Source: Spirochaeta sp. UBA5339
GTDB lineage: Bacteria > Spirochaetota > Spirochaetia > DSM-2461
Assembly: GCA_002408085.1 (NCBI GenBank)
Contig: DHQL01000011.1
Location: forward strand, 248,001-312,000
Direction: 5' to 3'
Length of the DNA stretch: 64,000 bases
Position numbers and translations under genes: made by a program
Part shown: one piece after another, positions 17,287 through 25,344 of the stretch
Position numbering within the stretch: position 1 is the first letter of the stretch
Layout: each line of letters starts with the position of its first letter
Notes under the pieces: generated by a model
Told to the model about the DNA's origin: nothing
The model's database searches: none
What the model saw: the letters and a program-made list of their open reading frames with translations, nothing else

Positions 17287-17522
17287 ACCTTCTGACAATG
17301 GCCGTCGGCCTTCTCCCCTGCGCATATGCCCTGTATGTGCTTGTTCTCAGAGTTCAGGGAAAGGATGAAAGATTCCGAAAGCTGGGTCCCATAAAGGAAA
17401 AATTCGGAGAGAAAACCGGCTCTATCATTCATCTTCTTGCCTATGGGGCACTGCCCTTTATCTTCGGAATATCAGTTATTGCGGCTGGTGTCGCCGGATT
17501 GAGCATTACAGACCTCATCTAG
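17283..17522 (+). CDS. Small two-helix membrane protein
   Basis: 79 residues with two likely membrane helices (about 4-23 and 48-75) and a charged KDERFRKLGPIKEKFGEK loop between them. ATG overlaps the upstream stop (ATGA), so it is coupled to the DUF6882 gene. Function unknown. Confidence 0.65.
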   Translation: MNLLTMAVGLLPCAYALYVLVLRVQGKDERFRKLGPIKEKFGEKTGSIIHLLAYGALPFIFGISVIAAGVAGLSITDLI

Positions 17523-17599
17523 TCCTCCCTCAGGATATCCCCATTATTCAGATCAGTTCGCAGCAAGCATCTTTCCGATAATGTGATAAAATCCTCTTT

Positions 17600-18394
17600 A
17601 TGGAAGAACTGAAGGGCGGCCGCAGCGCCTCAATCTACAGAATCGGCAAGGATGTAATCAGACCCCGTCACAGCTGGTCTCCCACGGTCCATCTTCTTCT
17701 GAAGCACCTCCATTCCCGGGGATTCACCTGCTGCCCCGAAGCTCTTGGTTTTGAAGGGGATAATGAGATTCTCAGCTTTGTTGAGGGGAAGACCTTCAAC
17801 TACCCTCTTACCGGTGCCATTGCCGGGGAGAAGGCCCTTGAATCGGCAGGCAGAATGCTTCGCCGTCTCCATGATGCATCGGAGGACTTTCTTTTACTCC
17901 ACTCTTCTGAAGACCTGCAATGGATGCTCCCGCCAAGGGAACCGGCGGAGGTAATCTGTCACGGAGATTTTACTCCCTACAATGTAGCCCTTACCGGAGA
18001 TTTAGTCAGCGGTATTTTCGACTTTGATACCGCCCACCCCGCTCCCCGGATCTGGGATCTTGCCTTCTCTGTCTACTGCTGGGCACCCTATAAAACGAAC
18101 CCGGATGATGCTCTGGGAGATCTTGCAGAGCAGACCCGGCGGGCTGTACTCTTCTGCAATGCCTACGGCGCCGATGGCAGACAGAGGGAGGGCCTTGTAG
18201 AGTTGATGATCCTGCGTCTGCTGGCACTCCTTGATTTTATGCGCAGCGAAGCTGAGGCGGGGGATACCCACTTTATCCGCAATATGGATGAGGGACACCA
18301 TCTGGGTTATCTGAATGATATTGAGTATCTTAAAATAAACAGGGACAGGATAACTGAAGCCCTGGTTGATGGACAATACAGTATAGACATTTAG
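17600..18394 (+). CDS. Aminoglycoside-phosphotransferase-family kinase
   Basis: APH/choline-kinase-like fold. Catalytic loop CHGDFTPYN (about residues 120-128) and metal Asp in GIFDFDTAHPAPRIWDLA (about 140-156) are intact. The N-lobe is short (GRSASIYRIGKDVIR). It phosphorylates an unknown small hydroxyl compound; a resistance role is not implied. No Shine-Dalgarno is visible before the ATG. A GATAAAAT-like -10 lies close to it, so the message could be nearly leaderless. Confidence 0.75.
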   Translation: MEELKGGRSASIYRIGKDVIRPRHSWSPTVHLLLKHLHSRGFTCCPEALGFEGDNEILSFVEGKTFNYPLTGAIAGEKALESAGRMLRRLHDASEDFLLLHSSEDLQWMLPPREPAEVICHGDFTPYNVALTGDLVSGIFDFDTAHPAPRIWDLAFSVYCWAPYKTNPDDALGDLAEQTRRAVLFCNAYGADGRQREGLVELMILRLLALLDFMRSEAEAGDTHFIRNMDEGHHLGYLNDIEYLKINRDRITEALVDGQYSIDI

Positions 18395-18525
18395 CCCTTC
18401 CCGTGATCTAATAAAGTTGTTATGAACGCTTCCTGAGAATCTTTAACAACCTTAAGGCTGCCTTTTTAAAAGAAAGTCAGAAATCTCAAACAACCCATCG
18501 CGCTCTCCGCGCGAAAGGAAGCACA

Positions 18526-19383
18526 ATGAACACCGAATTCAATTTATTGAAAACCATCACTGCCAAACCCGAGATCTGGAGCAGATACACTGCCCGTGAG
18601 CTCTGGGCGGAAGAACATATCTCCAATGAAATGCTCTCTTTCCATCTTGATCCTGAATCAGAACCTGCCTCCCGTCCCCACAGTTTTATCGACAGATCGG
18701 CTGAATGGATCGCTGATCACTTTGAACTGAATATCCCAAAGAGAGTTATCGACTTCGGATGCGGTCCGGGTCTCTATACCACCCGTTTTCATGACGCAGG
18801 AGCCCTTGTCACTGGTGTGGATTTCTCTCCCCGTTCCCTGGCCTACGCCCGCAGCAGAGCCAAAGAGTCCGGCAGGAATATACGCTATATTGAAGGGAAC
18901 TACCTGGATATTACCCTGCCCGATCCGGGCAGTCAGGATCTTGCCACCATGATCTACTGCGACCTATGCCCCCTCTCACCGGCTCAGCGGAAACTTCTTC
19001 TGGGAAGGATATGGAAAGTTCTTGCCCCGGAGGGAAGTTTCTTCTTCGATGTATTCTCCCTCAAGGCCTATGAGTCCCGGAGTGAAAGCTCCTGCATTGC
19101 TCCGAACCTGATGGGAGGCTTCTGGTCTGCCCGGGAGTATACGGGAGTACAGCAGACCTGGAAATATGAAGAGGAGAAGGTTATCCTCGACAAGTATGAT
19201 ATCTTCGAGAAAGAGAGAATCAGAACCATCTACAACTGGCTGCAGTACTTCAGCCCCGACTCACTTGGAGGGGAACTGCAGGATGGCGGCTTCCGGATCA
19301 AAGAGATCTACAGTAATGTTTCGGGAGCTCCCTACAGTGAGAATTCAGAAACAATGGCTGTAGAAGCTGTAAAGATCGTATAA
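18526..19383 (+). CDS. SAM-dependent methyltransferase (class I)
   Basis: Motif I VIDFGCGPGLYTTRF (about residues 74-88), acidic motif II VTGVDFSPRSL, and post-motif DLATMIYCDLCPLS are clear. The C-terminal half has LAPEGSFFFDVFS and a beta region ending MAVEAVKIV. It methylates a small molecule or an unknown target. SD AAAGGAAG is 5 bases upstream. The 131-base leader holds two small inverted repeats (GTTGTTA/TAACAAC and CGCG/CGCG near 18510). It lies upstream of a GNAT. Confidence 0.82.
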   Translation: MNTEFNLLKTITAKPEIWSRYTARELWAEEHISNEMLSFHLDPESEPASRPHSFIDRSAEWIADHFELNIPKRVIDFGCGPGLYTTRFHDAGALVTGVDFSPRSLAYARSRAKESGRNIRYIEGNYLDITLPDPGSQDLATMIYCDLCPLSPAQRKLLLGRIWKVLAPEGSFFFDVFSLKAYESRSESSCIAPNLMGGFWSAREYTGVQQTWKYEEEKVILDKYDIFEKERIRTIYNWLQYFSPDSLGGELQDGGFRIKEIYSNVSGAPYSENSETMAVEAVKIV

Positions 19384-19447
19384 GACTGCAAGGGGTTCCG
19401 CTGCACCGGGCGGCGGGACTCCTTTTCATCGACAGCAGGGAGGATAA

Positions 19448-19915
19448 ATGGAGATCAGAAGAGTTGAGGTTTCAGAGATCACATTGATTGAGCCCCTCTG
19501 GCAGAAACTGAACAGCCTGCATCTGAATGACTCGGTCCACTTCAAGGATCACTTTGAAAACTTTACCTTTCAAGAGAGATGCAGAGGACTCATATACAGA
19601 GTTTCCGAGAAGATCAGAATCGATGTGCTCTTTAAGGGGTCTGAACCTGCAGGCTACTGCATATCAGTTGTCAACGGAAAAGCAGGAGAAATCGAATCTC
19701 TTTTTATAGAGGAGGAGCTCAGGGGACGGGGCCATGGAGAGGAACTGGTCAACCTGGCTCTGACCTGGCTGAACAAGGCAGGATGTGAAAAGATAGAAAT
19801 ATCTGTAGCCGGCGGACACGAGTCGGTATTCGGCTTCTATAAGAAGTTCGGGTTTCATCCGAGAATGACCGTCCTTCGGCAGGTCATAGAGACCCGGAAC
19901 TGTAGAAACTATTAG
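19448..19915 (+). CDS. GNAT N-acetyltransferase
   Basis: 155 residues. The acetyl-CoA loop LFIEEELRGRGHGEELVNLAL (about 84-104) and the motif B segment FGFYKKFGFHPR near the end are typical GNAT. GGGAGGATAA precedes the ATG. Spacing of 64 bases from the methyltransferase allows co-transcription. Substrate unknown. Confidence 0.8.
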   Translation: MEIRRVEVSEITLIEPLWQKLNSLHLNDSVHFKDHFENFTFQERCRGLIYRVSEKIRIDVLFKGSEPAGYCISVVNGKAGEIESLFIEEELRGRGHGEELVNLALTWLNKAGCEKIEISVAGGHESVFGFYKKFGFHPRMTVLRQVIETRNCRNY

Positions 19916-20116
19916 TATTTATACGGGAGTTACCAGGCATCTCTGCATCAGGACTGTAGACCGCTCAGCAGTCAAAAACATGGATGAGAATGTATCGCCC
20001 CCCTACCTGAATGTCTATTAGCAGAAGACAGATTCCCAAAACCCGAGTACTCTGATATATAATCGGTTCCCATAAAAACAGCACCGGAACTGTCCGGAGC
20101 AAAAGAGAGGATAGTA

Positions 20117-20455
20117 ATGCTGAACAGAGCCGCCATACTGATTAAATACAAACAGCCCGCCCTGGACTGGCTGAATAACGCCGAGCCCGAAGCCGAAGGA
20201 ATAATTACCCTGGAGTCGGTCAACTCCGACCGGACAGTCTATCTGGTCAGGGAAGAAGCCTATGATGATACGGAATTATTTCTCAAAGAGAACTACAGAT
20301 ACTTCTTTGAAAATGAGCTTTTCAGCTGGTATACAGCGGAAGAACTCTGGCCGGAAAAACTGAGCCTTGAACTCTTTAGTAAATGGTTTGAGGTGGAGTG
20401 CCACTCCATGGTTCTGGATGCCGAAGAGGAAGAGCTGGCGGACGACGAAATATAG
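20117..20455 (+). CDS. Conserved small acidic protein, unknown function
   Basis: 112 residues, acidic, soluble. The pattern MLNRAAILIKYKQPALDWLN near the start, VYLV in the middle and WFEVECHSMVLD near the end resembles a small conserved bacterial family without a known role that I have seen in proteobacteria. GAGAGGAT lies before the ATG. The 200 bases upstream hold a TATAAT (about 20060) but no convincing -35. Stands alone. Confidence 0.6.
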   Translation: MLNRAAILIKYKQPALDWLNNAEPEAEGIITLESVNSDRTVYLVREEAYDDTELFLKENYRYFFENELFSWYTAEELWPEKLSLELFSKWFEVECHSMVLDAEEEELADDEI

Positions 20456-20504
20456 ATCTCTTTGACTCCATAAACCACATCCTCATTTTTTTTGAAATTA
20501 AAAC

Positions 20505-20535
20505 TTGACCCTGACATCGGGGCAATCTTTATACT
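20505..20535 (+). promoter_or_regulatory. MerR-type promoter with 19-bp spacer
   Basis: TTGACC at 20505-20510 and TATACT at 20530-20535 are separated by 19 bases, the over-long spacing that MerR proteins correct by bending DNA. A dyad TTGACCC / GGGGCAA (one mismatch) fills the spacer (20505-20525). It sits 28 bases before the MerR gene, so autoregulation is expected. Confidence 0.75.
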
Positions 20536-20562
20536 GAAATCAGTCCCTGCGCAGGAGATAAA

Positions 20563-21369
20563 ATGTACAGTATTGGAGAATTTTCAAGGATCAACAGAAT
20601 CACACCACGGACCCTGAGACTCTACGACAAGCTGGGTCTCCTGGTCCCGGCAAAAACAGACAGCTGGACCGGATACCGCTACTACGATGAAACACAACTC
20701 CCCGACATCCGGAGGATACTGATGCTGAAGGGCTTCGGCCTCACACTTGAAGAAATCCAGGGTGTAAATGAAGACGAAAGCCGTCTCCCTGAAATCCTGA
20801 AAAGAAAGGAGAGCGAACTGAAGGCCTCCATCAGAGATGACATGGACAGGCTGAAGGGTCTGCGGCTGTTTCTGAGTGATCAAAGAGAGGAAAAAACTAT
20901 GGAAGTTTGCATTAAATCACTGCCAGAGGTCATTGTGGCCTCCATGCGCACAACTGTTCCCGACTACAGCAGCTATTTTACGGTGGTTCCGAAAATGGGA
21001 GAGTATATGGAGAAGGTGGGAGCCGTCTGCGCCGAACCCGCCTACTGTTTTAATATCTACCATGATGGAGAGTACCGGGAAAGCGATATCGATGTGGAGA
21101 TCTGCGAAGCCGTTGTTAAGGCGGAAAAGGAGTCGGAGAAGGTTAAATTCAAGACCATTGACGCCGTACCCGAAGCCGCCTGCATCCTTCACAAGGGTCC
21201 CTACGAGACCCTTAGAGAGAGCTACAACACCCTCTTCGACTGGATCGGCAGGTCAGGTTACAGGTCCTGCGGCCTCCCACGGGAGTCCTACATCGACGGC
21301 ATCTGGAACAGGGACGATCCCTCCCAGTGGCTGACGGAGATTCAGGTTCCCGTAGAGAAGATCAGCTGA
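20563..21369 (+). CDS. MerR-family regulator with GyrI-like effector domain
   Basis: Winged helix-turn-helix (MYSIGEFSRINRITPRTLRLYDKLGLL, GYRYYDE, about 1-70), a coiled-coil dimer helix (about 78-112), then a C-terminal GyrI-like / effector-binding domain (about 118-268, ending WLTEIQVPVEKI), as in BmrR. Such proteins sense bulky cationic or hydrophobic compounds and switch on efflux or detoxification genes. No pump lies next to it; the downstream gene is convergent. Start is ATG at 20563 with AGGAG upstream. Confidence 0.87.
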   Translation: MYSIGEFSRINRITPRTLRLYDKLGLLVPAKTDSWTGYRYYDETQLPDIRRILMLKGFGLTLEEIQGVNEDESRLPEILKRKESELKASIRDDMDRLKGLRLFLSDQREEKTMEVCIKSLPEVIVASMRTTVPDYSSYFTVVPKMGEYMEKVGAVCAEPAYCFNIYHDGEYRESDIDVEICEAVVKAEKESEKVKFKTIDAVPEAACILHKGPYETLRESYNTLFDWIGRSGYRSCGLPRESYIDGIWNRDDPSQWLTEIQVPVEKIS

Positions 21370-21377
21370 TCATCCGG

Positions 21378-21413
21378 GAAGGCCGGCAGCTCTGAAAAGA
21401 CCTGCCGGCCTTC
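21378..21413. terminator. Strong hairpin between convergent genes
   Basis: 12-bp perfect stem GAAGGCCGGCAG / CTGCCGGCCTTC with a 12-base loop. There is no T run on either side, so it may be a weak terminator or an mRNA-end stabiliser serving both strands. Confidence 0.55.
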
Positions 21414-21429
21414 TCCATCCCACGTGAAT

Positions 21430-22098
21430 CTACTTTATATCAATGTTTTTCTTCCGGGCAAAAATCCGGGGGATTCTGGAAACTGCAAAAAGAATGACTC
21501 CCGCAGCAATAAGCTTCAGAAACAGTTCTGTGGAAATCCCGTTGGCAACGATATCTCCAGCCAGATAGGCATAGAGAAAACTGGCCGGAGCCATTGTAAT
21601 CAGAGAGACCAGGGCATAGGTCACAATGTTTATATTTGTCACACCATAGGCATAGTTTTGTATATTGTAGGGAAAAATGGGAACAAGCCTGGTCAGAATC
21701 AGAAAGTCTGTACCGTTCTTCTCAACTCCTGCTTCAATCTTTCTGAACAGAGGATTCCCTCCGAACTTCTCCACAATCAGATCCCTCGCCAGATACCGTG
21801 CTACAAGAAAAGCAGCGGTAGCACCGATGGTCGCGCTGACAAGGGCCAGGATGCCTCCCTTGACCGGACCGAAGAGGACACCCGCCGCAAGGGTGGGGAT
21901 TGTACCGGGAATGGAAAAAACGGCCACAAGAATGTACATAAACACATAGATCAGGTAGCCCGGAACTCCATACCCTTCAATAAAGGCCTTGAACTCCTCG
22001 TAGTCTTTAAGGACTTCGATCAGCCCCAGTGCTCTTGCAATAAAAAAAAGAGCAGTCAGAACCGCTAGAATTATCAATATCCGCAGGATTTTTTTCAT
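21430..22098 (-). CDS. TVP38/TMEM64 family membrane protein
   Basis: 222 residues with five to six membrane helices and the VTT/SNARE-associated core: FSIPGTIPTLAAGVLFGPVKGG (about 62-83) and LTRLVPIFPYNIQNYAYGVTNI (about 137-158), both hallmarks. Family members are thought to be lipid scramblases or flippases. The 132-base AT-rich gap upstream is shared with the divergent CDP-alcohol phosphotransferase, so a common membrane-lipid theme is possible. Confidence 0.83.
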   Translation of the reverse strand: MKKILRILIILAVLTALFFIARALGLIEVLKDYEEFKAFIEGYGVPGYLIYVFMYILVAVFSIPGTIPTLAAGVLFGPVKGGILALVSATIGATAAFLVARYLARDLIVEKFGGNPLFRKIEAGVEKNGTDFLILTRLVPIFPYNIQNYAYGVTNINIVTYALVSLITMAPASFLYAYLAGDIVANGISTELFLKLIAAGVILFAVSRIPRIFARKKNIDIK

Positions 22099-22230
22099 AC
22101 CATATAATATATAATATTTCTTCTATATTATTAATATTTTCCGTTAAAAATATACCCTTTTCAGGAAGATTATTTTTACCGAACAGGGAATTATGTATAG
22201 AATAAACAGAAGGAGCCGATCAGAGTACAT

Positions 22231-22848
22231 ATGGTAGACAGCAGAGTCAGAGAGTATTTCCAGAAGATTTTCGATGCAGCAGCCCGGGTGCTGGATAAAA
22301 CAGGGGCGACCCCGGACGGCCTGACCGTGGCAGCCCTTATAATCGGTCTTTGTGCCGCTGCTGCATTAATACCGGGTTGGTTTATCCTCTCTCTGGTCCT
22401 CCTTTGGGTATCGGGACTTATGGATGTCTTAGACGGGTCCCTGGCCCGTATCAAAGGGAGCAGCACTCCTGCAGGCGCTTTTATGGATCTGATATTCGAC
22501 AGGGTGGTAGAGGCTGCCTTTATCATCACCTTTGCCATTGTCAGGCCGGAGGTGAATACGGCGGCCCTGATCTTTCTGGGAGGAGTGATCTTCAACTTCT
22601 CCACCTTTCTTCTGGCAGGAAAACTCTTTGAAAACACCGGGGTGAAGAGCATGCACTACGACGACGGACTTGTAGAGCGGACTGAGACCTTCATCGCCTT
22701 CTCCCTGATGCTTCTTCTGCCGGGTTTTCCGGCACTTGTTCTCTGGGTCTTCAACGCTCTTATGCTGACGACCGGAGTTATCCGTTTTGCAAAAATACTC
22801 AAGCTATCCAGACAGATGGAGGAGAAAAGCAAGGAGGAAAAAAAGTGA
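22231..22848 (+). CDS. CDP-alcohol phosphatidyltransferase
   Basis: Integral membrane enzyme that swaps CMP on a CDP-activated lipid for an alcohol, making phospholipid headgroups. The full catalytic motif D-x2-DG-x2-AR-x8-G-x3-D-x3-D is present (DVLDGSLARIKG then GAFMDLIFD, about residues 65-91). About six membrane helices; the tail is charged (KSKEEKK). AAGGAG lies 14 bases before the ATG, a long spacing. It overlaps the DUF3795 gene by four bases (GTGA). The acceptor alcohol is unknown. Confidence 0.85.
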   Translation: MVDSRVREYFQKIFDAAARVLDKTGATPDGLTVAALIIGLCAAAALIPGWFILSLVLLWVSGLMDVLDGSLARIKGSSTPAGAFMDLIFDRVVEAAFIITFAIVRPEVNTAALIFLGGVIFNFSTFLLAGKLFENTGVKSMHYDDGLVERTETFIAFSLMLLLPGFPALVLWVFNALMLTTGVIRFAKILKLSRQMEEKSKEEKK

Positions 22849-23126
22849 TTATCAATGCCTGCGGCCGGATCTGCAATGAATGCGAGACCTATGAGGTAAA
22901 CTGTCAGGGCTGCTACTCTCACCGCCGGGAAGCACCAGTGGAAAAGGAAGAGGGGATGTGTCCCATCTACGAATGCGTTATGGAAAAATTCCCTGAAAGC
23001 CGGAGCTGCTCCTCCTGCCCCGACCTCCCCTGCCCCCGCTACGGGCAGTGCATCGATATGAACTTCAGTGACAAGGAGATCCGGAAGGACATCCTTTCCA
23101 GGGTTGCCCGGCTGCGCGCCCTGTAG
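22845..23126 (+). CDS. DUF3795 cysteine-rich protein
   Basis: 93 residues with eleven Cys in CxxC-type pairs (CGRICNECETYEVNCQGC, CPIYEC, CSSCPDLPCPRYGQC), so it probably binds zinc or an Fe-S centre. It matches the DUF3795 pattern of anaerobes. GTG start with AAGGAGG 7 bases upstream, coupled by GTGA to the phosphotransferase gene. Function unknown. Confidence 0.8.
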   Translation: MIINACGRICNECETYEVNCQGCYSHRREAPVEKEEGMCPIYECVMEKFPESRSCSSCPDLPCPRYGQCIDMNFSDKEIRKDILSRVARLRAL

Positions 23127-23181
23127 GGCTTTCCCCAGGGCTCTGCACCTCGAGAAGCTGACCGCCGGGCTGAAACCGGAA

Positions 23182-23946
23182 TCAGAAGAGACCCTCAAAA
23201 AAGCCAAGCATCTCCTGCCAGGCCTTCTCAGCCTCTTCGGGGTGGTAGCTTTGTCCTTCGGGATTAGTAAAGTTATGGGCATTTACACCTGGATAGATAA
23301 TGTACCTGTAATCGGCTCCCGCCGAGTCCATCTCGCTTCTGAAGGCCCTCTGTTTTGCCTCGGGCGCCGCAGGATCACCGGCCCCCTGTATGACCAGAAG
23401 CTTTGTCTTCACATCACCGGGTCCGGCATCGAGCCCTGTGTTGATGCTGGAATGAAAGCCCACAACACCCTGAATATCGGTGCCCATCCGGGCCATATTC
23501 AATACGATCCCTCCACCGAAGCAGTAGCCGATAGCTCCGACTCTGGAAGTATCAACACTCCCCTGCCCCTTCAGAACAGCCAGGGCGGCATTGAATCTCT
23601 CTCTGATCAGAGGAAAGTCGGAACCCACCTTTCCCGACATGCTCCGGGCTTCGCTGAAGGGGACCTCCCTGCCGCCTCCGTACATATCGGCTGCAAAGGC
23701 CACATATCCCTCTTTGGCAAGCTCCCGTGCCCTGAATCGGGCGTAGTCATTGATTCCCGTCCACTCGTGAACCACAACAATCCCCGGTCTCTTTCCCTTA
23801 ATTGAACTGTCGTAGGCAAGATAACCGACCAGTTCCGTACTTCCAGCCCTGTAGCTGATTGTTTCTGTGACTATGGTATCCTGTCCTGAAAGAGGACTGA
23901 GAATGATGGCTGCCATAAGGGGAGTAAGATAAACTGCTTTGTTCAT
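23182..23946 (-). CDS. Exported dienelactone-hydrolase-family protein
   Basis: Signal peptide (about 1-21, ending LSG-QD), then an alpha/beta hydrolase of the dienelactone hydrolase family. The nucleophile Cys is in GAIGYCFGGG, the acid Asp in QGAGDPAAP, and the His in GVNAHNFTNPEG. HEWTGI is the oxyanion-side loop. Probably periplasmic esterase or lactonase activity; natural substrate unknown. AAGGAG lies before the ATG on the minus strand. Confidence 0.82.
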   Translation of the reverse strand: MNKAVYLTPLMAAIILSPLSGQDTIVTETISYRAGSTELVGYLAYDSSIKGKRPGIVVVHEWTGINDYARFRARELAKEGYVAFAADMYGGGREVPFSEARSMSGKVGSDFPLIRERFNAALAVLKGQGSVDTSRVGAIGYCFGGGIVLNMARMGTDIQGVVGFHSSINTGLDAGPGDVKTKLLVIQGAGDPAAPEAKQRAFRSEMDSAGADYRYIIYPGVNAHNFTNPEGQSYHPEEAEKAWQEMLGFFEGLF

Positions 23947-24095
23947 TCTGAAACTCCTTGCAATAATATATTACTATTATTGTAATGTATGGTAATTTCA
24001 GAATCAATTTTTCTTTATATATTTAGATAAGGGATCTTCAATGGTTATTTAGTAAAAGGGGATTGGAAAGGAAGGGTGCGGAGACGGGAAATAAG

Positions 24096-24127
24096 CCCCG
24101 GAAAAATCAGCCTTGACTTCTCCGGGG
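24096..24127 (-). terminator. Hairpin after the sugar ABC operon
   Basis: CCCCGGA / TCCGGGG, 7-bp stem with an 18-base loop, 16 bases after the permease stop on the minus strand. No strong T run follows, so it is a weak terminator candidate. Confidence 0.45.
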
Positions 24128-24142
24128 ATCGAACAGCCAGTA

Positions 24143-25330
24143 TCAGGCCAGTCCGGCTTTCTTGCGGGTATAGATATCGTACCAGACTGCCAGCAGAAGG
24201 ACTGAGGCCTTCACAACATACTGCCAGTCGGCTCCGATATTCATCAGGGACATACCGTTGTTGATAACACCCATTACCAGACCTCCGGTAATGGCTCCCA
24301 TGATTGTTCCGATTCCACCGGAAGCTGAGGCACCACCGATAAAACAGGCTGCGATGGCATCCAGTTCAAAGAGGTTTCCCGCCTGGGGAAGGGCCGAGTT
24401 CATATAGGCCGTAAAAACGATTCCCGACAGTCCGGCAATCATACCCATATTCACATGAACAAAGAAGGTCACCATCTCGGAGTTGATACCCGAGAGCTTG
24501 GCAGACCGGGAGTTACCGCCCACTGCATAGATATAGCGTCCGAAAACCGTATTCTGGGTCACAAAAACGAAGACTGCCACGGTAATTCCCAGAACCATGA
24601 CAACCGTCGGAAGACCGCGGTAGTCGGCGAACTTGTAGCAGAGAACCAGTACCACCAGACTCAAGAGAATCAGCTTCAGGATGAAGTACTGCATGGGAAG
24701 AACATGAAAGTGGTTTTTCATTTTATTCTTTCTGTCCCAGAAGGCATAGGCAATGTACACCACCATAATTGCTGCTCCCAGGAGGAGAGGAAAGAGATGG
24801 AGCCCTCCTACTTCCAGAAAGCTGAAAGAGATGGAACCGGAGGCGATATTTCTGAAGCTGTCATCCCTGAGAGAGACTGGTGTAACATTGGTAATGATGT
24901 AGGTGAGTCCCCTGAAAAGGAGCATCCCCGCCAGGGTCACAATAAAGGCCGGAATCTTGATAAAGGCCACAAAGTAGCCAAGGAAGCAGCCGATGGCTGC
25001 ACCGATCAGCATGGTCAGCAGAATGGTGGGGAGAATACCCAGACCCGTATTGTAGATCATCGCTCCCAGGGCTCCCGTAAAGGCGGCCACAGAACCGACG
25101 GAAAGGTCGATATTCCCGATAATGATAACCAGTACCATACCCACGGCCAGAACAAGGATGTAGCTGTTCTGAATAAAGATATTGGTTACGTTTCTGGAGT
25201 TGATATTAACTCCTCCCGTCAGAATGGCAAAACCGGCGACAATCACCGCCAGCATAAGAAACATGGAATAATTACGGATGTTCCCTTTGACAAGCTGCCA
25301 GAAGGACAGTTTTTTTACTGTATCAGACAT
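24143..25330 (-). CDS. Sugar ABC transporter permease (MmsB/XylH type)
   Basis: 395 residues with about ten membrane helices; inner-membrane channel of a CUT2-type monosaccharide importer. Typical segments: LAVGMVLVIIIGNIDLSVGSVAAFTGA (about 61-87), PAFIVTLAGMLLFRGL, and the C-terminal ASGGIGTIMGAITGGLVMGVINNGM. The GNIDLSVGS and GASASGGIG motifs match MmsB/XylH permeases. SD GGAGAAGG. Last gene of a minus-strand operon, 14 bases after the ATPase gene. Confidence 0.9.
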   Translation of the reverse strand: MSDTVKKLSFWQLVKGNIRNYSMFLMLAVIVAGFAILTGGVNINSRNVTNIFIQNSYILVLAVGMVLVIIIGNIDLSVGSVAAFTGALGAMIYNTGLGILPTILLTMLIGAAIGCFLGYFVAFIKIPAFIVTLAGMLLFRGLTYIITNVTPVSLRDDSFRNIASGSISFSFLEVGGLHLFPLLLGAAIMVVYIAYAFWDRKNKMKNHFHVLPMQYFILKLILLSLVVLVLCYKFADYRGLPTVVMVLGITVAVFVFVTQNTVFGRYIYAVGGNSRSAKLSGINSEMVTFFVHVNMGMIAGLSGIVFTAYMNSALPQAGNLFELDAIAACFIGGASASGGIGTIMGAITGGLVMGVINNGMSLMNIGADWQYVVKASVLLLAVWYDIYTRKKAGLA

Positions 25331-25344
25331 TTTTTTTCCTTCTC

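Noticed and set aside
21424..22068. 214-codon plus-strand frame opposite the TVP38 gene
   Set aside because: No family; the minus-strand product has clear family motifs and membrane helices.
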